Assembly (NCBI GenBank): GCA_026018925.1
Contig: JAKSZU010000004.1
Location: forward strand, 112,930,989-112,994,988
Direction of reading: 5' to 3'
Origin: Tupaia tana
Lineage: Eukaryota; Chordata; Mammalia; Scandentia; Tupaiidae
Length of the DNA stretch: 64,000 nt
The translations under genes and the position numbers were made by a program. A model generated the notes under the pieces. That model was not told the origin of the DNA, ran no database searches, and saw nothing but the letters and a program-made list of their open reading frames with translations. Below, piece after piece: positions 10,207-21,254 of this stretch; positions within the stretch are counted from its first letter, which is position 1, and each line of letters starts with the position of its first letter.

Positions 10207-10600
10207 ATCGTGGCTACCCGTCATCTACAACATTGGCCTTGGAGGTAAGCCTAAAAAAAACCCGTTTGTTTGTCGACTTTCTTGTTTGTTTCAGTGTGGT
10301 ACCCAATAGTCTGTTTCAGGTTCTGCAGCCATTCAGCCTATTGTAAAAGAGCCGAACTGTGGTCGGTAGACGTGCCTGGAGAACCACAGGCTGCAGCCCT
10401 GGGGGACGCCCTAAGGGCGGAGGAGGATTAGGGACGCCTGATCATCTCCTACAGTAAGGGCACAGATCGGGTACATATTTTGGCCTGTGCCCGTCTGAAT
10501 CTGTCCTAAGATTGTGGAAAACAAAAATCAGGAGTTACTTTCTGTTTGTCTTGTCCTGTTCTTTGTTCTGTTGTCTGTACTCTTAACCTAACTGTTGACG
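10207..10600 (+). promoter_or_regulatory. untranslated leader with candidate splice donor
   Basis: This leader between primer site and gag would hold the packaging signal and the donor used for env mRNA. 'ggag/gtaagc' with GT at 10245-10246 is the best donor-like site. No packaging structure was tested. Confidence 0.6.
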
Positions 10601-11982
10601 ATGGGGCAGACTGTAGTGACTCCTTTAAATTTGACTCTCAGACACTGGACTGAAGTGAAGGGAAGAGGTCGCTACCTGTCTGTAGAAATTAAAAAGGGAC
10701 TCTGGCAGACGTTTTGTGCCTCTGAGTGGCCCACCTTTGGTGTCGGGTGGCCACCCGAAGGCACGTTTGACCTTAACGCTATCCTTTCCGTCAAAGACAT
10801 TGTCTTTCAGAAGGGACCAGGAAGTCATCCAGACCAGCAACCGTACATCATCATCATTTGGCAAGATCTGATCCAAAACCCACCTACGTGGGTTCGACCA
10901 TGATTGCCCAGGCCCCGTTCAAACCCCCCTCAGGTCCTGGTGGCCCAGTCCCCCAACCCTTCAGAGGGTACAGACCTTACCAAATGTCCTAAGCGAATCT
11001 ATCCAGAGACCCGAGACCTCCTTCTCCTAGACACCCCTCCCCCATATCCCCAGTCCCTTCTGCTTAATAAAAAAAGGTGCAGAGACCCCGGAGTGCCACC
11101 TAACATTGGACCTGGTCCTTCCACCCCCTCTGAGGGTGCCCTTCTAGCGCCTGCTCAGGACACTAGGAATCAACGTCGTGCACTCCCGTCTCCCGATACC
11201 ACTGTGGCACTGCCCTTACGGGCCTATGGGCCCCCACCTCCGCCTACCGACGAGGGGCTACCTCCCCTACAGCCTCTCCAATATTGGCCCTTTTCTTCCT
11301 CTGACCTTTACAACTGGAAAACTAACCACCCCCCTTTCTCCGAGGACCCCCAGCGCCTAACCAGCCTGGTAGAGTCCGTAATGTTCTCTCATCAGCCAAC
11401 ATGGGACGATTGCCAGCAGCTCCTGCAGACTCTCTTCACCACCGAAGAGAGAGAGAGGATCTTACTCGAAGCAAGAAAAAATATCCCGGGGGCTGACGGA
11501 CATCCCACTCAGCTTCCTAACCTTATCGAGGCTACTTTTCCTCTCTCTCGACCCAACTGGGACTACAATACAGCAGAAGGTAGGGAGCGACTGACAGTCT
11601 ATTGCCAGGCTCTAGTGGCTGGCCTCCGTGGGGCTGCCAGGCACCCCACTAATTTGGCTAAGGTAAGAGAGGTTATGTAGGGGGCTACAGAACCCCTGTC
11701 AGTGTTTCTTGAGCATCTCATGGAGGCATTCAGGCGGTTTACCCCTTTTGACCCTGCTTCTGAGGGACAGAGAGCCTCCGTAGCTATGGCCTTCATTGGA
11801 CAATCAGCATTAGATATTAAGAAAAAAACTCCAGAGACTCGATGGGTTGCAGGATCTCTCTTTACAGGACTTAGTTTAAAAAGCAGCAGTAAAAGTATAT
11901 TATAAAAGAGAAATTAAAAAAAAAAAAAACAGAGGAGTGAAAAAGAAAGAGAGGAAAGAGAGAGTAAAAAGGAAAAAAAAGA

Positions 11983-12017
<35 letters not shown>

Positions 12018-12255
12018 GCTCGGATCCTGGCCACTGTAGTACGGGAAAGGGCACAAGAATGGGGCCCCAACAAGGGACCAAAGTCTGGTCGTATCCCACT
12101 AGACAAGGACCAGTGTGCTTATTGTAAAGAAAAAAGGACATTGGGCAAAAGACTGTCCTAAAAGGGCCAAGAAAAACAAAGTGCAGCCGCCTCCTCCGGC
12201 CGAAGTACTTGCCTTGCACGAGGACTCAGACTGGGGGGACGGGGCTGGGAGCCCC
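10601..12255 (+). pseudogene. gag: gag polyprotein remnant
   Basis: Gag forms the virus core. The ATG at 10601 gives MGQT, the myristoylation signal of matrix. In order: matrix; a proline-rich p12 with the PPPY late-budding motif at 11036-11047; capsid (to about 11880); a charged Lys/Glu stretch; and nucleocapsid with a CCHC zinc knuckle. Damage: in-frame TGA at 10901 (codon 101) and TAG at 11678; reading frame lost after about 11830; A-runs at 11919-11930 and about 11986-12013 in the charged region; and a frameshift inside the zinc knuckle, whose first two Cys (12114, 12123) and later His and Cys (12139, 12154) lie in different frames. At the expected gag/pol stop the downstream frame reads TGG (12232), not a stop. 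Confidence 0.93.
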
Positions 12256-15200
12256 TCCCCGAGCCTAGGGTAACTCTAAAAGTGGAGGGGAACCTAATTA
12301 ATTTTTTAGTTGACACTGGGGCCCAACACTCAGTGTTACTGGCACCGTCGGGGCCACTTTCCAAGAAAAAATCTTGGGTCATAGGGGCAACCGGGCACCA
12401 GCAGTATCCATGGACCACCAATAGAACAGTTGACCTCAGGAGGGGCCTAGTGACCCACTCCTTCTTGGTCATTCCTGAATGTCCGGCACCCCTCCTTGGG
12501 AGAGACTTACTTACCAAAATGGGGGCACAGATTAATTTTACCCCATGGGGTCCAAAGGTTACTCCAGATGGGCAGACATTAGTCCTAGCTGTACACCTAC
12601 AAGATGAACACCGGCTTTTCGAAAGTCAAGATAGTAACACTGGCCCCCTTCATGCTTGGCTGCAAAAATATCCTAAAGCCTGAGCCAAGACAGCTGGAAT
12701 GGGGTTAGCCACCAACAGGCCCCCAATACTAATAGAACTAAAAGCTACAGCTACCCCTGTGGCACTACGCCAATACCCTATGACCAAAGAAGACCGAGAA
12801 GGTATCAGGCCTCACATACAACGCCTCATACACCTGGGTATTCTTAAAAAAATGCCAGTCACCTTGGAATACCCCCTTGCTGCCCGTAAAAAAACCTGGC
12901 TCAAGTGACTATCGCCCTGTGCAAGACTTGCAGGAGGTCAATAAGTGGGTACAGGACATCCATCCCACGGTACCTAATCCATATAACCTGCTAAGTTCTC
13001 TACCTCCAGAACGGGACTGGTAGACTGTCTTAGACTTAAAGGACACTTTCTTCTGCCTGCGACTGCACCCTTCCAGCCAGAATATATTTGCCTTTGAATG
13101 GAGGGACCCGGACACTGGGATCACGGGACAATTAAGTCAAACCCGGCTTTCTCAGGGTTTCCGACACTCGCCTACTATTTTTGATGAAGCCCTCCATCAG
13201 GACCTCGCACACTTCCGCGCCAGCCACCCTGAGGTGACCCTCCTACAGTATGTAGACGACTTGTTGCTCGCAGGAGCAACCAAAGAAACATGTCGGCAGG
13301 GCACTGAACTGCTGCTAGAAGAACTGGCCCACCTGGGGTATCGCGCCTCTGCTAAAAAGGCCCAAATCTGTCAATAAGAGGTAACATACTTGGGCTATAC
13401 TTTAAGGGGTGGAAAGAGGTGGTTCACCGAAGCCAGAAAACGGACTGTAACCCAGATCCCTGTTCCTCGCACGCCCCAGCAAGTGCGATAATTCTTGGGG
13501 ATGGCGGGATTCTGCCACCTCTGGATACCGGGGTTCGCCGCTATGGCTGCTCCTCTTTACCCACTGACTAAAGAGGGAGGCCCCTTCAAGTGGGGCGTTG
13601 ACCAACAACGGGCTTTTGATGACATAAAAAAAGCCTTACTATCAGCCCCGGCTTTGACCCTGCCTGATGTGACAAAACCTTTCACTTTATATGTAAATGA
13701 AAAAATGGGGGTGGCCCGAGGGGTACTCATGCAATCCTTAGGGCCTTGGAAAAGACCGGTGGCCTATCTCTCAAAAAAACTGGACCCAGTGGCTGGGGGA
13801 TGGCCGGCTTGCCTGAGATCGATAGCGGCTGTGGTGACACTGGTAAAAGATTCTGACAAATTGACTATGGGACAAAAATTACTAGTCATTGCCCCCCACG
13901 CTTTAGAGAGCATCATCCGGCAGCCCCCCGACCTATGGCTATCCAATGCTCGTATGACTCATTACCAGAGTCTCTTGTTAGACAAGGACAGGGTCCAGTA
14001 TGGACCCCCGGTCAATCTCAACCCTGCCACGCTGCTGCCCAAGACCTCCGCCAAGGGGGCTGTCTTCCATACCTGCCAAGAAGTCCGGGCAGAAGAAACC
14101 GGAACCCGACGGGATCTCCAAGATCAGCCGCTACCAAATGCCCAGCTGACCTGGTTCACTGACGGAAGCAACTACATCATAGAAGGTAAAAGGGTGGCAG
14201 GGGCGGCTGTAGTAGACGCGACCAGCTGGTCTGGGTGAGTAGCTTGCCCGAGGCAACCTCAGCCCAAACAACTGAGCTCATAGCCTTGACTCATGCCCTG
14301 CATCTGGCAGAGGGAAAGGTCATAAATATTTACACTGATAGCCGGTATGCCTTCGCTACCGCCCAGGTCCATGGGGCTATCTATAGACAATGAGGCTTAC
14401 TGACCTCAGCTGGTAAAGATATCAAACATAAAGAACAGATCTTGGAATTGCTGGAGGCTATACACCTCCCTAAGAAGGTCGCTATTATCCACTGCCCTGG
14501 GCATCAAAAGGCAAATCCCAGATAGCAGAGGAAAACCAGCGAGCAGATCGAGCAGATCAGGCGGCTAAGCGGGCGGCCCAGGGGCTTGATATACTACCAC
14601 CACATGAGGCGATCGACTCAGGTCCCTCGGATAAGACTCTTTCATATTCTGAACAAGACCTACTGGAAATAAATAAAATGGGACCCCACTCGGTGACCCC
14701 AGAGGGGGTACGTAAGACTGTCGAGGAAAAGACTATCCTCCCTCGAGAACAAGCAATTGCTTTCCACTATCACCTTCATAAGTTGACACACCTAGGCTCA
14801 AAACATCTAATTACTTCAATCTGGCAGTCCTCGTTCCATGTCATAAACCTGCACAGACTCGCCGAAACAATAGTAAACCGATGCAGACCCTGCCAATTAG
14901 TTAACACCTACCCAGACAAGACACCACAAGGAAAGCGGCTTCGTGGACATCGTCTGGGAAGTTACTGGGAAGTAGACTTCACTGAAATAAAACCAGGCAA
15001 ATATGGCTACAAGTATCTGCTAGTGCTGGTTAATACATTCTCAGGGTGGGTCAAAGCTTTCCCCACTAAAAAAGAGACTGCTCAGACAGTTGCAAAGGTA
15101 GTCCTAGAAAAAATCTTCCCAAGATTCGGGGTGCCACTGGTTATTGGGTCCGACAATGGCCCCGCTTTTGTTGCCCAGATTAGTCAGGGACTGGCCAGGG

Positions 15201-15835
15201 TCCTGGGGTCTGACTGGAAATTGCATTGTGCTTATAGGCCCCAAAGCTCAGGACAGGTTGAGAGAATGAATAGAACCCTAAAAGAGGCCATGACAAAATT
15301 GGCTTTAGAGACTGGCATAAAAGATTGGACAGTCCTCCTTCCCTTCGCCCTGTTCCGCGCACGAAATACACCCGGCCCCCTCGCCTTAACCCCTTATGAG
15401 ATTCTATATGGGGCACCACTGCCTTTGACTAACGTATGCCTCTCTTGTTTCCGCTCTCAAGCTTCTCAATCTCTTTATGCTAGACTAAAAGCTCTTAAAT
15501 TTGTCCAAAAAGAAACTTGGGCCCAACTTGCAGAGGCCTACAAGCCAGGAGACTCCCAGGTGCCTCACCAGTTCCAGGTTGGAGATTCAGTGTTCATCCG
15601 ATGACATAGAGCAGCCACCCTCAAACCTCAGTGGAAGGGACCATACCTGGTGCTGCTGACCACTCCAACGGCTATAAAGGTTGATGGCATCGCTTCTTGG
15701 GTCCACACCTCCCATGCTAAACCAGTGCCTCCGCCAGACCCCACTTGGAAGGTAGAAAAACTGGATCACCCACTCATGCTCCGCATTTGCGGCGGCAATC
15801 TTGCTCCTCCTGATACCTCTGCCTGCAATAAGTAG
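12256..15835 (+). pseudogene. pol: pro-pol remnant: protease, RT, RNase H, integrase
   Basis: Pol would process the polyprotein, copy viral RNA and integrate DNA. Protease (from about 12260) keeps the LVDTGA active-site motif. RT has the YVDD catalytic motif at 13249-13260. RNase H starts near 14150 (FTDGS) and continues past a frame change (YTDSR). Integrase (about 14600-15835) has an HHCC zinc region and the D,D,E residues in WEVDFTE, GSDNGPAF and QVERMNRTLKE. Stops: TGA 12681, TAG 13021, TAA 13375, TAA 13489, TGA 14391, TGA 15602. Frame changes occur in an A7 run at 12888-12894, near 14225 and near 14520. The integrase part from 14678 to 15601 is open, 308 codons, but is only one domain. 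Confidence 0.95.
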
Positions 15836-16432
15836 TGCCAACCCCCATAAGCCCCTGTCTCTTTCTTGGGTAATCTCCTGTGTGGGCGATAACCACGTTG
15901 TTAACATCACCACCCGCACGGTCCCATTGGGGACTTGGTTTCCCACCCTAGAATTTGATCTCTGTGACCTCGTGGGTGACTTGTGGACTAAGTCCATCCA
16001 CGATCCCTTCAGGCTGCAGTATGGATGCGCCGGTCCGGGCACTAAATCAGGCACCTACGATCATTACTTTTATGTCTGCCCTGGTAGCAACTCTTATAAA
16101 TATGGGGGACCCCATACATTTCTTCTGTTATGATTGGGACTGTGTGTCCACCGGCTACATTTCTTGGACTCCGCCACACCCAGACCCTCTGATAACTGTT
16201 ACTAGAGGGCCCTGGTGAGGACCTAACACCTGGGTCGCTTGCAAAGGTCTCTAGTTTGCTCGGTCCCCTAATTATACTCCTTCTCATCTTAACCTTCAGG
16301 CCCTGCATTTTAAACCGCCTAGTCACTTTCGTCCATAAGTGAGTAAGCGCAGTTCAAGTACTCATGCTCCGACAACAATATCAGACCCTCCAACAGTCAG
16401 AAAATTATTCCGATGCTCTTGTGGGTCCATAA
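15771..16432 (+). pseudogene. env: env remnant with large internal deletion
   Basis: The start overlaps the end of integrase, as usual. A hydrophobic signal-like segment (AAAILLLLIPLP, about 15789-15824) lies in a frame with no ATG between its preceding stop at 15753 and that segment; the nearby ATG (15776) is in the pol frame. About 110 codons of N-terminal SU follow, then a frame change near 16100 and a stop at 16216. From about 16250 the sequence jumps to the TM membrane span and cytoplasmic tail (RPCILNRL near 16300), with a stop at 16340 inside the tail and the family's final stop near 16430. Receptor-binding core, SU/TM cleavage site, fusion peptide and TM ectodomain are all missing. 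About 1.2-1.3 kb appears lost against the usual gammaretroviral length. Confidence 0.88.
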
Positions 16433-16464
16433 GTTTTATGATTAAAACTTCTCCCAAAAAACGC

Positions 16465-16476
16465 AAAATGGGGGAA
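16465..16476 (+). promoter_or_regulatory. polypurine tract
   Basis: 'aaaatgggggaa' directly precedes the 3' LTR and would prime plus-strand DNA synthesis. One T interrupts the purines. Confidence 0.9.
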
Positions 16477-16928
16477 TGTAAGAATAAATTTAAATTATGT
16501 CTTTCTGCTCTGTAGAGATAAAATTTAACCTTTGCTTTTGCTGGACGCCCTTGTGATAAACTGCCCTTGTGATAAACTGCCCCGACAGACTTAATTATGC
16601 AAACCTCCAGGAACAGAGCAAATGGAATGTGGACAAGGAACTAGAAAGACAACCCATGCACGTGTGTCACAAGACTGCCACTCTTCCCCCTAGAAATGAA
16701 CTACCCGTTAAACTTCTGCATACCTTCTCCTGCTTATAAAAAGACCTTTAACCCTAAAAACGGGGTCCTCGCTCGGGCCTGCTGCGTCAGGTGTTTGCTT
16801 GGACCCCAGCCGGCTGGAAAAATAAAACCTCTTGCATTTTGCATCAAGAACCGACTCTTGTGGTTGATTGGGGGTCGCGTATCCTCTGGACAGAAAGTGC
16901 GCCAAGCCAGGCAGCTGGCGCCCTTACA
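16477..16928 (+). repeat. 3' LTR of the provirus
   Basis: 452 bp, TG...CA, TATA at 16735-16742 and AATAAA at 16821-16826. It shares the U3 tandem repeat with the 5' LTR but has one copy of the 22-bp U5 unit. Most differences from the 5' LTR are transitions at CpG-like sites, with the 3' LTR more often keeping CG. Confidence 0.96.
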
Positions 16929-16932
16929 GTAG
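16929..16932. repeat. provirus target-site duplication, right copy
   Basis: GTAG, identical to the left copy. Confidence 0.9.
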
Positions 16933-16977
16933 CAGGGACTTTGATAAGCAGCTAAAACTATCAAAAAAATTACAGTA

Positions 16978-17240
16978 GGGACCAGCAGTTAGCGTAATGG
17001 CTATGTCGCTGGACTCCCACATAGTCGGCCGTGGTTCGCGTCCTGGACCCGGTGGCTTAAAACTCACGCCGGGTGCATGTGGGTGCATGCCCAAGATCCC
17101 GAGAGGAGAACAGAGGAGAAGTGATTGCAGTGTGGCTATCCCCCATGGGGGGTGATTTCTTGCTTTCTGTCTCTCTGTCTCTGTCTGTCTGTCTGGCGAG
17201 CACACGTGCCCTATAACAAAAGAAAACCTATCCAAAAAAA
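16978..17240 (+). mobile_element. tRNA-derived SINE with 15-bp target duplication
   Basis: Young-looking long-form copy. 'aaaaaaattacagta' ends at 16977 and recurs at 17241-17255. It landed 45 bp downstream of the provirus. Confidence 0.93.
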
Positions 17241-17738
17241 AAAAAAATTACAGTAAACATCATACTTAATTGAAACTGTTGCAAATTTTATCTTTTAAAT
17301 GAATAAAACAATGATTTATCCAGTGATCATATCTACATCCTACATATTTTTGTAGTGTCTTCAAAGCCAGTAAAAAAAAGTCAATAAAAAGCAATAAAAC
17401 ACATAGAGGATATAATGAAAGAAATAAAACTCATTATCTACAGGCAATATAGTATGAATAAATAATTAAAATTAATAAGTGAATTTAGAAAGGTAGCAGA
17501 ATATAAAGATAATATACAAAAATTTATGTAGCAACTATAAAATTTAGAACTCGAAATTTTAAACAATACTGCTTAAAATTGAAGTTTCTTTAAAAATATT
17601 CAAAGAACACCTTACAATAACATATAAAATTAAGTACCCAAGAATACAGTAAATAGAATATATCATCACAGAAATCTATAAAACATTAATGAGAAATTTA
17701 TGCAGATCTAAATAAATGAAACATATGTTTATTGACAC
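17241..17738 (+). mobile_element. L1 ORF2 fragment (reverse-transcriptase part)
   Basis: Decayed L1 ORF2, recognised from the order of A-rich segments around 17390-17700, ending 'tataaaacattaatga'. No open frame. It continues at 18546 after two insertions. Confidence 0.65.
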
Positions 17739-17993
17739 CTCAATTTTGTTTTGTTTTTGCTTTTATTTTGTGGCATATGTGCTTGCCAGAGAGAGAGAAA
17801 GGGAGGGAAAGTGGCAAATCACACACTGGGAGATGGCCAGTATTTTCAATCTCTTATCCATTCTCCTCTTGAGATTTTGGCATGCACGCACATGTGCCTG
17901 GCATGATTTTTAAGCTGTTGGGTCCAGGATTTGAACTATAGAGTCAGCCATGTGGGATTCATCTGCCTTAGCCTCCATGCCACATGATGGCCT
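17739..17993 (-). mobile_element. tRNA-derived SINE, old copy
   Basis: Long-form copy with diverged tail ('tgtggcatatgtgcttgcc') and head ('ccatgccacatgatggcc'). Confidence 0.75.
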
Positions 17994-18039
17994 GACACCT
18001 TAATTTTTGTCGACAGAAAAATAACCAACTGTAAAAATT

Positions 18040-18545
18040 AAAAAATAAATAATGCAGTTTATTTCTAAGCCAAATATGAGTGATGTAGGCCCAGAGAAGA
18101 GGCATACATGCCTTTCTCAGGGTGATTACATACAGGGGTTCCTTTTATTCATTTTTGAGATTGACAGACAAAATTTAGTAAAGAGATTTTCCACTGGTCT
18201 GGCCCAAAAAGGTGGGACATGTGGAAGTGGGGGCTTGTAAGTTATAGGTGGGTTCCACAATTCTTAGGTTGGTGATTGGAAGGGAAGATCTGTTTCTTGG
18301 GAAGAAATTAGTTAAAGAAAGGCTTAATCTACATCTCAAGGAAAAGGGTAGTTCTGTGTCTTGGGAAGAGATAAGCAAAAGAATATACTGTAATTGGTTG
18401 AAATATACATCTCAAAGATACTATGCCAGGGATAGGATGTAGGAAGACTCCTGTTAATGGAAAATAAATGGTCTGTTAATGTTTGTGGGCATGACTTCCC
18501 CATTTGAAAAGATTTTGGAAAGTAGGAAAAGTAGACTTCTGTCCA
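18040..18545 (-). mobile_element. LTR-like block, unclassified
   Basis: It interrupts the L1 on both sides. 'cagtttatttctaagccaaa' at its left edge looks like an inverted LTR polyadenylation region. No clear TG...CA ends or target duplication found. Confidence 0.4.
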
Positions 18546-18930
18546 CATTTTTAAAGATATTAATTCTAGTAAATTTATCTATGGATTCAGTACAATGAAA
18601 ACAAATTCCAATTTTTTTGTGTGTGCAAACTGGCAAAGTTCTTTAAAATTTTTATGCTTATATTAAGGGGAAAAAATTAGTAATAACAAGGTGAGAACAA
18701 GTAGTTTAAAAGATACTACTGCTCACTATAAAGCTCAGAAATTAAGACTGTATTAATCATTTGGTATTGTCTCAAGGAAAGATAATAATAATAATGTAAT
18801 AGAATTAAGAGTCCTGAAAAAAAGCCCTCAACTCAAAAACATGGGCTTTTATTTTATTAAAAGTTTGCATGGAAGATAAGTAGGAAAATAAAAACCTCTT
18901 TGATAAATGGGGCTGATTCAACTGGAAATT
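18546..18930 (+). mobile_element. L1 ORF2 fragment, continued
   Basis: The sequence runs through the conserved L1 series ending 'tctttgataaatggggctg' at 18897-18915, as in the C-terminal third of ORF2. Frames are broken. Confidence 0.75.
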
Positions 18931-18931
18931 T

Positions 18932-19195
18932 TTTTTTTTTTTTGAGAGGTTTTCGCTATAGGGCACGTGCGCTCACCAGACAGACAGAGAGAGACAGAGA
19001 GACAGAAAGTGAGAAATCACCCCCCAGGGGGGATGGTCACACCGCAATCCCTTCTCCTCCATTTTCCTCTTGGGATCCTGGGCACGCACGCACACGCGCC
19101 CGGCGTGAGTTTTAAGCCACTGGGTCTGGGACACGAACTGCGGTCGACTACGTGGGAGTCCAGTGACATAGCCATTACGCTAACTGCTGGTACCC
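18932..19195 (-). mobile_element. tRNA-derived SINE with target duplication
   Basis: Full-length, CpG-rich copy inserted in the L1. 'tcaactggaaatttt' at the left and 'tcaactagaaatttt' at 19196-19210. Confidence 0.93.
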
Positions 19196-19395
19196 TCAAC
19201 TAGAAATTTTATGAAGAAAAATGTAATTAGACCCCTACCTTCCACCATGTGCTCACACATACACAAAAGTCAGATGGATTGTATATCTGAATGTGATAAA
19301 CTAATAAATCTCATAATACTAATGTAGGACAATATCTTCATAAATATGTTAGACTTTATGTCTCAAATAGCAAAGATCATGAATTCAAGCACTTA
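19196..19395 (+). mobile_element. L1 ORF2 fragment, continued
   Basis: It resumes exactly at the SINE duplication with the expected L1 order ('acccctaccttccaccatgt'), then fades out near 19390. Confidence 0.6.
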
Positions 19396-19859
19396 CGGGG
19401 GACCTTGGGATGCAAACCCAAGATGTTCCCATATTGCTTCAGTATCATGGAGAATAGTGCTACTGCTGCACCACTGCAGCTTCCCAGTCACCTTCCTTTA
19501 GCTATCCATCCTCCAATGAGCCCACACTGTAATCCAAGTATGCCTCCACTTTCTCATCCTGCAGGTGACATCACCCACTCCAAGTCCCTCCTCCATTTTG
19601 TGTTTCTAAATGACGTTGTCTTCTATACAAACCCCTGTCTTAGGTGACATCCATAGCCACATGCATACTCTGTATGACACCTTGACACTCCATATTCTTA
19701 ATTCTTTCCCCTCTGAAGATTATCACTTCTACTTCACTGTAATCTTACTCTCTTGTGGTAACAACTGTAACTTGTCCTCATTTGCAGCTCAAACTAAATC
19801 CTTCTTCTTCTAAACCGAAACCTCCTATGATCCTTCATTTATACTACTATTCCAAATTT
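19396..19859. other. unassigned, pyrimidine-rich sequence
   Basis: No gene found. It is richer in C and T than its surroundings and may be an old repeat; no family recognised. Confidence 0.35.
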
Positions 19860-20384
19860 TGTGGAGACCAGCCAATCTGAAAACATGTGATTATATTATG
19901 TGGCCTGTAGACACATGCAGAATGTGCTTTTGTAAGCTACTCTAGCAGGGCTATTGAGGAGCATCTACATATGAAAGCAGTATCTGCCTGTTGTCAATGG
20001 TTGTCTTCCTGGTGTTTGTTGGTATCCAATACCCTGATTGGGCTAAAGGAAGTCACATGCATTTATCAGATTGTCTCCCAAAAAAGGATCATAGAAATTA
20101 TATGGGACCAGTCACTTTCACATCTTCAGAGGATTTACATCCCATACCAACTGGCTTTACATTCCAATTCCTCCTCCCCATTCTCTTTGCACTCCACATC
20201 TTTCTTTCCCATTCCCTTTGCATCCCATTTTCCCCTTCCCCTATTTTCTGCCCTTTAAAAGAATAAACTGGAGGCTGATTGTAGTCACAACTTCTCCATC
20301 AGAGAAGCTGTGACCACCCAGTCCGCGCTTTTCTATACTTGTGTGTCTTTGTGTGTTTATTATTCCATCTATTTCTAATCTACA
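19860..20384 (+). mobile_element. probable ERV LTR
   Basis: It begins TGTGGAGACC and ends TCTACA, with AATAAA at about 20262 followed by a GT-rich stretch (20340-20357), the layout of R/U5. No matching short duplication at the chosen ends, so boundaries are provisional. Confidence 0.55.
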
Positions 20385-20814
20385 GCCTTCTCAACTAAAA
20401 AAAAAAATGTGTTCCTCCCAAGCTAGTCCAGGCAACATTCTTATGGCTTTTCTCATTCTTTGACATCCCTCCTCCTTCCACATCCCTGCTTTCATTAACT
20501 GGCTTTCTAAACTTGCTGAATTGTGGTGTCTGTAGACTTTGTTTCTGATTTCAGTTGACTGAACAACTGGGAAATCAGAGACCCTTCAGAGAATAAATCC
20601 ACATGGACTTTCCTTAGCAAAGTCCTTGGTGCTGCCTCTTAATTATTTGATGTACCTGTAATTATCTGAATCCTCCATGCCAATGTTCTGAATATTTCTC
20701 AAACTCTAATTGAATTTTTTCTTCTTGTTTCCTTCCAAATATACTGAGAAAGAGGAAACAAATCAGTCTGGGGTCTCTCAACTCTTCTCCTCACAATATG
20801 TCCACGTATCTTTT
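20385..20814. other. unassigned sequence
   Basis: No gene or repeat recognised. Confidence 0.4.
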
Positions 20815-21078
20815 TTTTTTTTTTGGAGAGGTTTTTCGCCATAGGGCGCGTGCGCTCGCCAGACAGAGAGAGAGAGACATAGAGACAGAAAGCGAGAAAT
20901 CACCCCCCAGGGGGGATGGTCACGCCGCAATCCCCTCTCCTCCATTCTCCTCTCGGGATCTTGGGCACGCACGCACACGCGCCCGGCGTGAGTTGTAAGC
21001 CACCGGGTCCGAGACGCGAACCGCGGTCGACTACGTGGGAGTCCAGCGACATAGCCATTACGCTAACTGCTGGTTCCC
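20815..21078 (-). mobile_element. young tRNA-derived SINE
   Basis: Full-length copy with nearly all CpGs intact, flanked by perfect 'gtccacgtatctttt' (20800-20814 and from 21079). It shares diagnostic bases ('ttgtaagcc', 'ggtccgagac' on the plus strand) with the copies at 24804 and 36874. Confidence 0.95.
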
Positions 21079-21254
21079 GTCCACGTATCTTTTTAATCAT
21101 TCTTGCCTCCATTCCATTTAAGATGAAATGTCTCTTCATAATTGAGCCCTATCCTTTCATATTGCATATCCTTTAATCTATGAATGTATCTGTGCTTGTA
21201 TCTCTATTTCACTGACTTTCTTGCCTCTACACTTTACTAAACTATGTATTTAAC

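Larger units (their letters stand above)
9711..16928 (+). mobile_element. endogenous gammaretrovirus provirus, complete but defective
   Basis: This 7218-bp element has the order LTR, primer site, leader, gag, pro-pol, env, polypurine tract, LTR. Gammaretroviral assignment rests on an MGQT Gag start, a PPPY late motif, one zinc knuckle, a tRNA-Pro-type primer site, pro-pol following gag without a separate pro frame, and 4-bp target duplications. The LTRs differ at about 17 of 452 aligned positions by hand count (about 4%), plus a 22-bp duplication. That is a few to some fifteen million years at usual mammalian neutral rates. Multiple stops, frameshifts and a large env deletion mean no intact viral protein is encoded. 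Confidence 0.96.

Noticed and set aside
11919-12013. A-runs in gag as tails of inserted retroelements
   Set aside because: No element precedes them and no target duplication surrounds them; gag-like sequence continues on both sides.
12158-12517. 119-codon open frame on the minus strand
   Set aside because: Antisense to the gag/protease region of the provirus, with no independent coding signal.
14678-15604. Intact integrase gene
   Set aside because: The frame is long and has all catalytic residues, but the start is internal to pol, with stops and frame changes before it and a stop at 15602 before the C-terminal part. It is a surviving segment of a dead pol.
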